Shown here: positions 32,492 through 32,637 of the stretch, one piece after another
How positions within the stretch are numbered: the stretch's first letter is position 1
How the letters are laid out: every line of letters starts with the position of its first letter
Assembly: GCA_947476295.1 (NCBI GenBank)
Contig: CANJQC010000055.1
Location: 1-32,637, forward strand
Reading direction: 5' to 3'
DNA length: 32,637 nucleotides
Source: Planctomycetaceae bacterium
GTDB taxonomy: Bacteria; Planctomycetota; Planctomycetia; Planctomycetales; Planctomycetaceae
The notes under the pieces: generated by a model
Database searches by the model: none
What the model saw: only the letters and a program-made list of their open reading frames with translations
Told to the model about the DNA's origin: nothing
Position numbers and translations under genes: made by a program

Positions 32492-32637
32492 GTGTTTACG
32501 CAATTCTTTCTGGAGGACGTGTCGAGGTTTTTGCATAAGCGGATAGCCGTGGCGGCGGCGTTTGATTACGCGAGGCTCAAGACGGCCGGGGCGGTTGCCG
32601 ACTCGGCACTTGGCGATGCGTTTCAGAAGCTGATCGC
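32492..32637 (+). CDS. Unidentified ORF, 5' part only
   Basis: A plus-strand frame is open from after a TAA at 32397 to the window end. It reads VFTQFFLEDVSRFLHKRIAV, then AAAFDYARLKTAGAVADSAL and GDAFQKLI, helix-rich and protein-like. The start is unclear: GTG at 32468, 32471, 32492 or 32519 are candidates, and only the last has GGAGG, two bases away. Family not recognised. Lying just right of the REP-like hairpin, it may belong to a mobile or accessory locus beyond the window. Confidence 0.4.
   Translation, partial: MFTQFFLEDVSRFLHKRIAVAAAFDYARLKTAGAVADSALGDAFQKLI

Noticed and set aside
1-32637. CRISPR array, rRNA or tRNA genes
   Set aside because: No regularly spaced direct repeats and no recognisable RNA gene were seen by reading; a tRNA or covariance-model scan was not possible.

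Overview
The window looks like part of a Planctomycetota chromosome. The evidence is a set of gene families that are abundant in, or nearly confined to, that phylum: a DUF1501 protein paired with a PSCyt1/DUF1549/DUF1553 protein, a Rhodopirellula-type C-terminal heme domain (TIGR02603-like) on a sugar-dehydrogenase propeller, a DUF1207 protein, a DUF6800-like mini-protein and a very large PQQ-type beta-propeller protein. Dispersed palindromic repeats and many exported oxidoreductases fit as well. All family assignments come from reading motifs; no database search was run.

Layout. 1-1516 is an accessory, AT-richer patch. It holds the 5' end of an IS66-type tnpA cut by the window edge, a possible gene remnant beside it, and a stand-alone class II nucleotidyl cyclase domain (edema factor/CyaA/ExoY type) at 467-1213. 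This cyclase is the most interesting gene here. 1517-6037 carries two exported oxidoreductases on the minus strand (propeller/cytochrome c fusion; sulfite-oxidase-like molybdoprotein). 6083-6479 is a repeat-filled gap. 6480-8153 is a gamma-glutamyltransferase-like protein. 8162-12669 is the DUF1549/DUF1553 plus DUF1501 pair. 12989-14272 encodes a DUF1207 protein. 14411-16295 is a coupled dus/TauE-SafE pair. 16594-18735 is a secreted prolyl oligopeptidase. 19035-19196 is a 53-residue DUF6800-like gene with its own promoter and terminator. 19440-22043 is a UvrA-family ATPase carrying an in-frame dispersed repeat. 22208-23371 is an ATP-grasp enzyme whose tail is made of repeat sequence. 23695-28461 encodes the giant propeller. 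29102-31378 is a two-gene acid-sugar catabolic unit (galactonate-dehydratase-like enzyme and a D-2-hydroxyacid dehydrogenase). 31401-32637 has a truncated propeller gene, a DUF805-like membrane protein, a hairpin element and the start of an unidentified ORF running off the window.

Theme. Most intact genes are ordinary planctomycete metabolism with many exported redox or hydrolytic proteins. Short palindromic elements sit in most gaps, and in two places they have entered coding sequence. The accessory signal is concentrated at the left edge and, less clearly, at the right edge.
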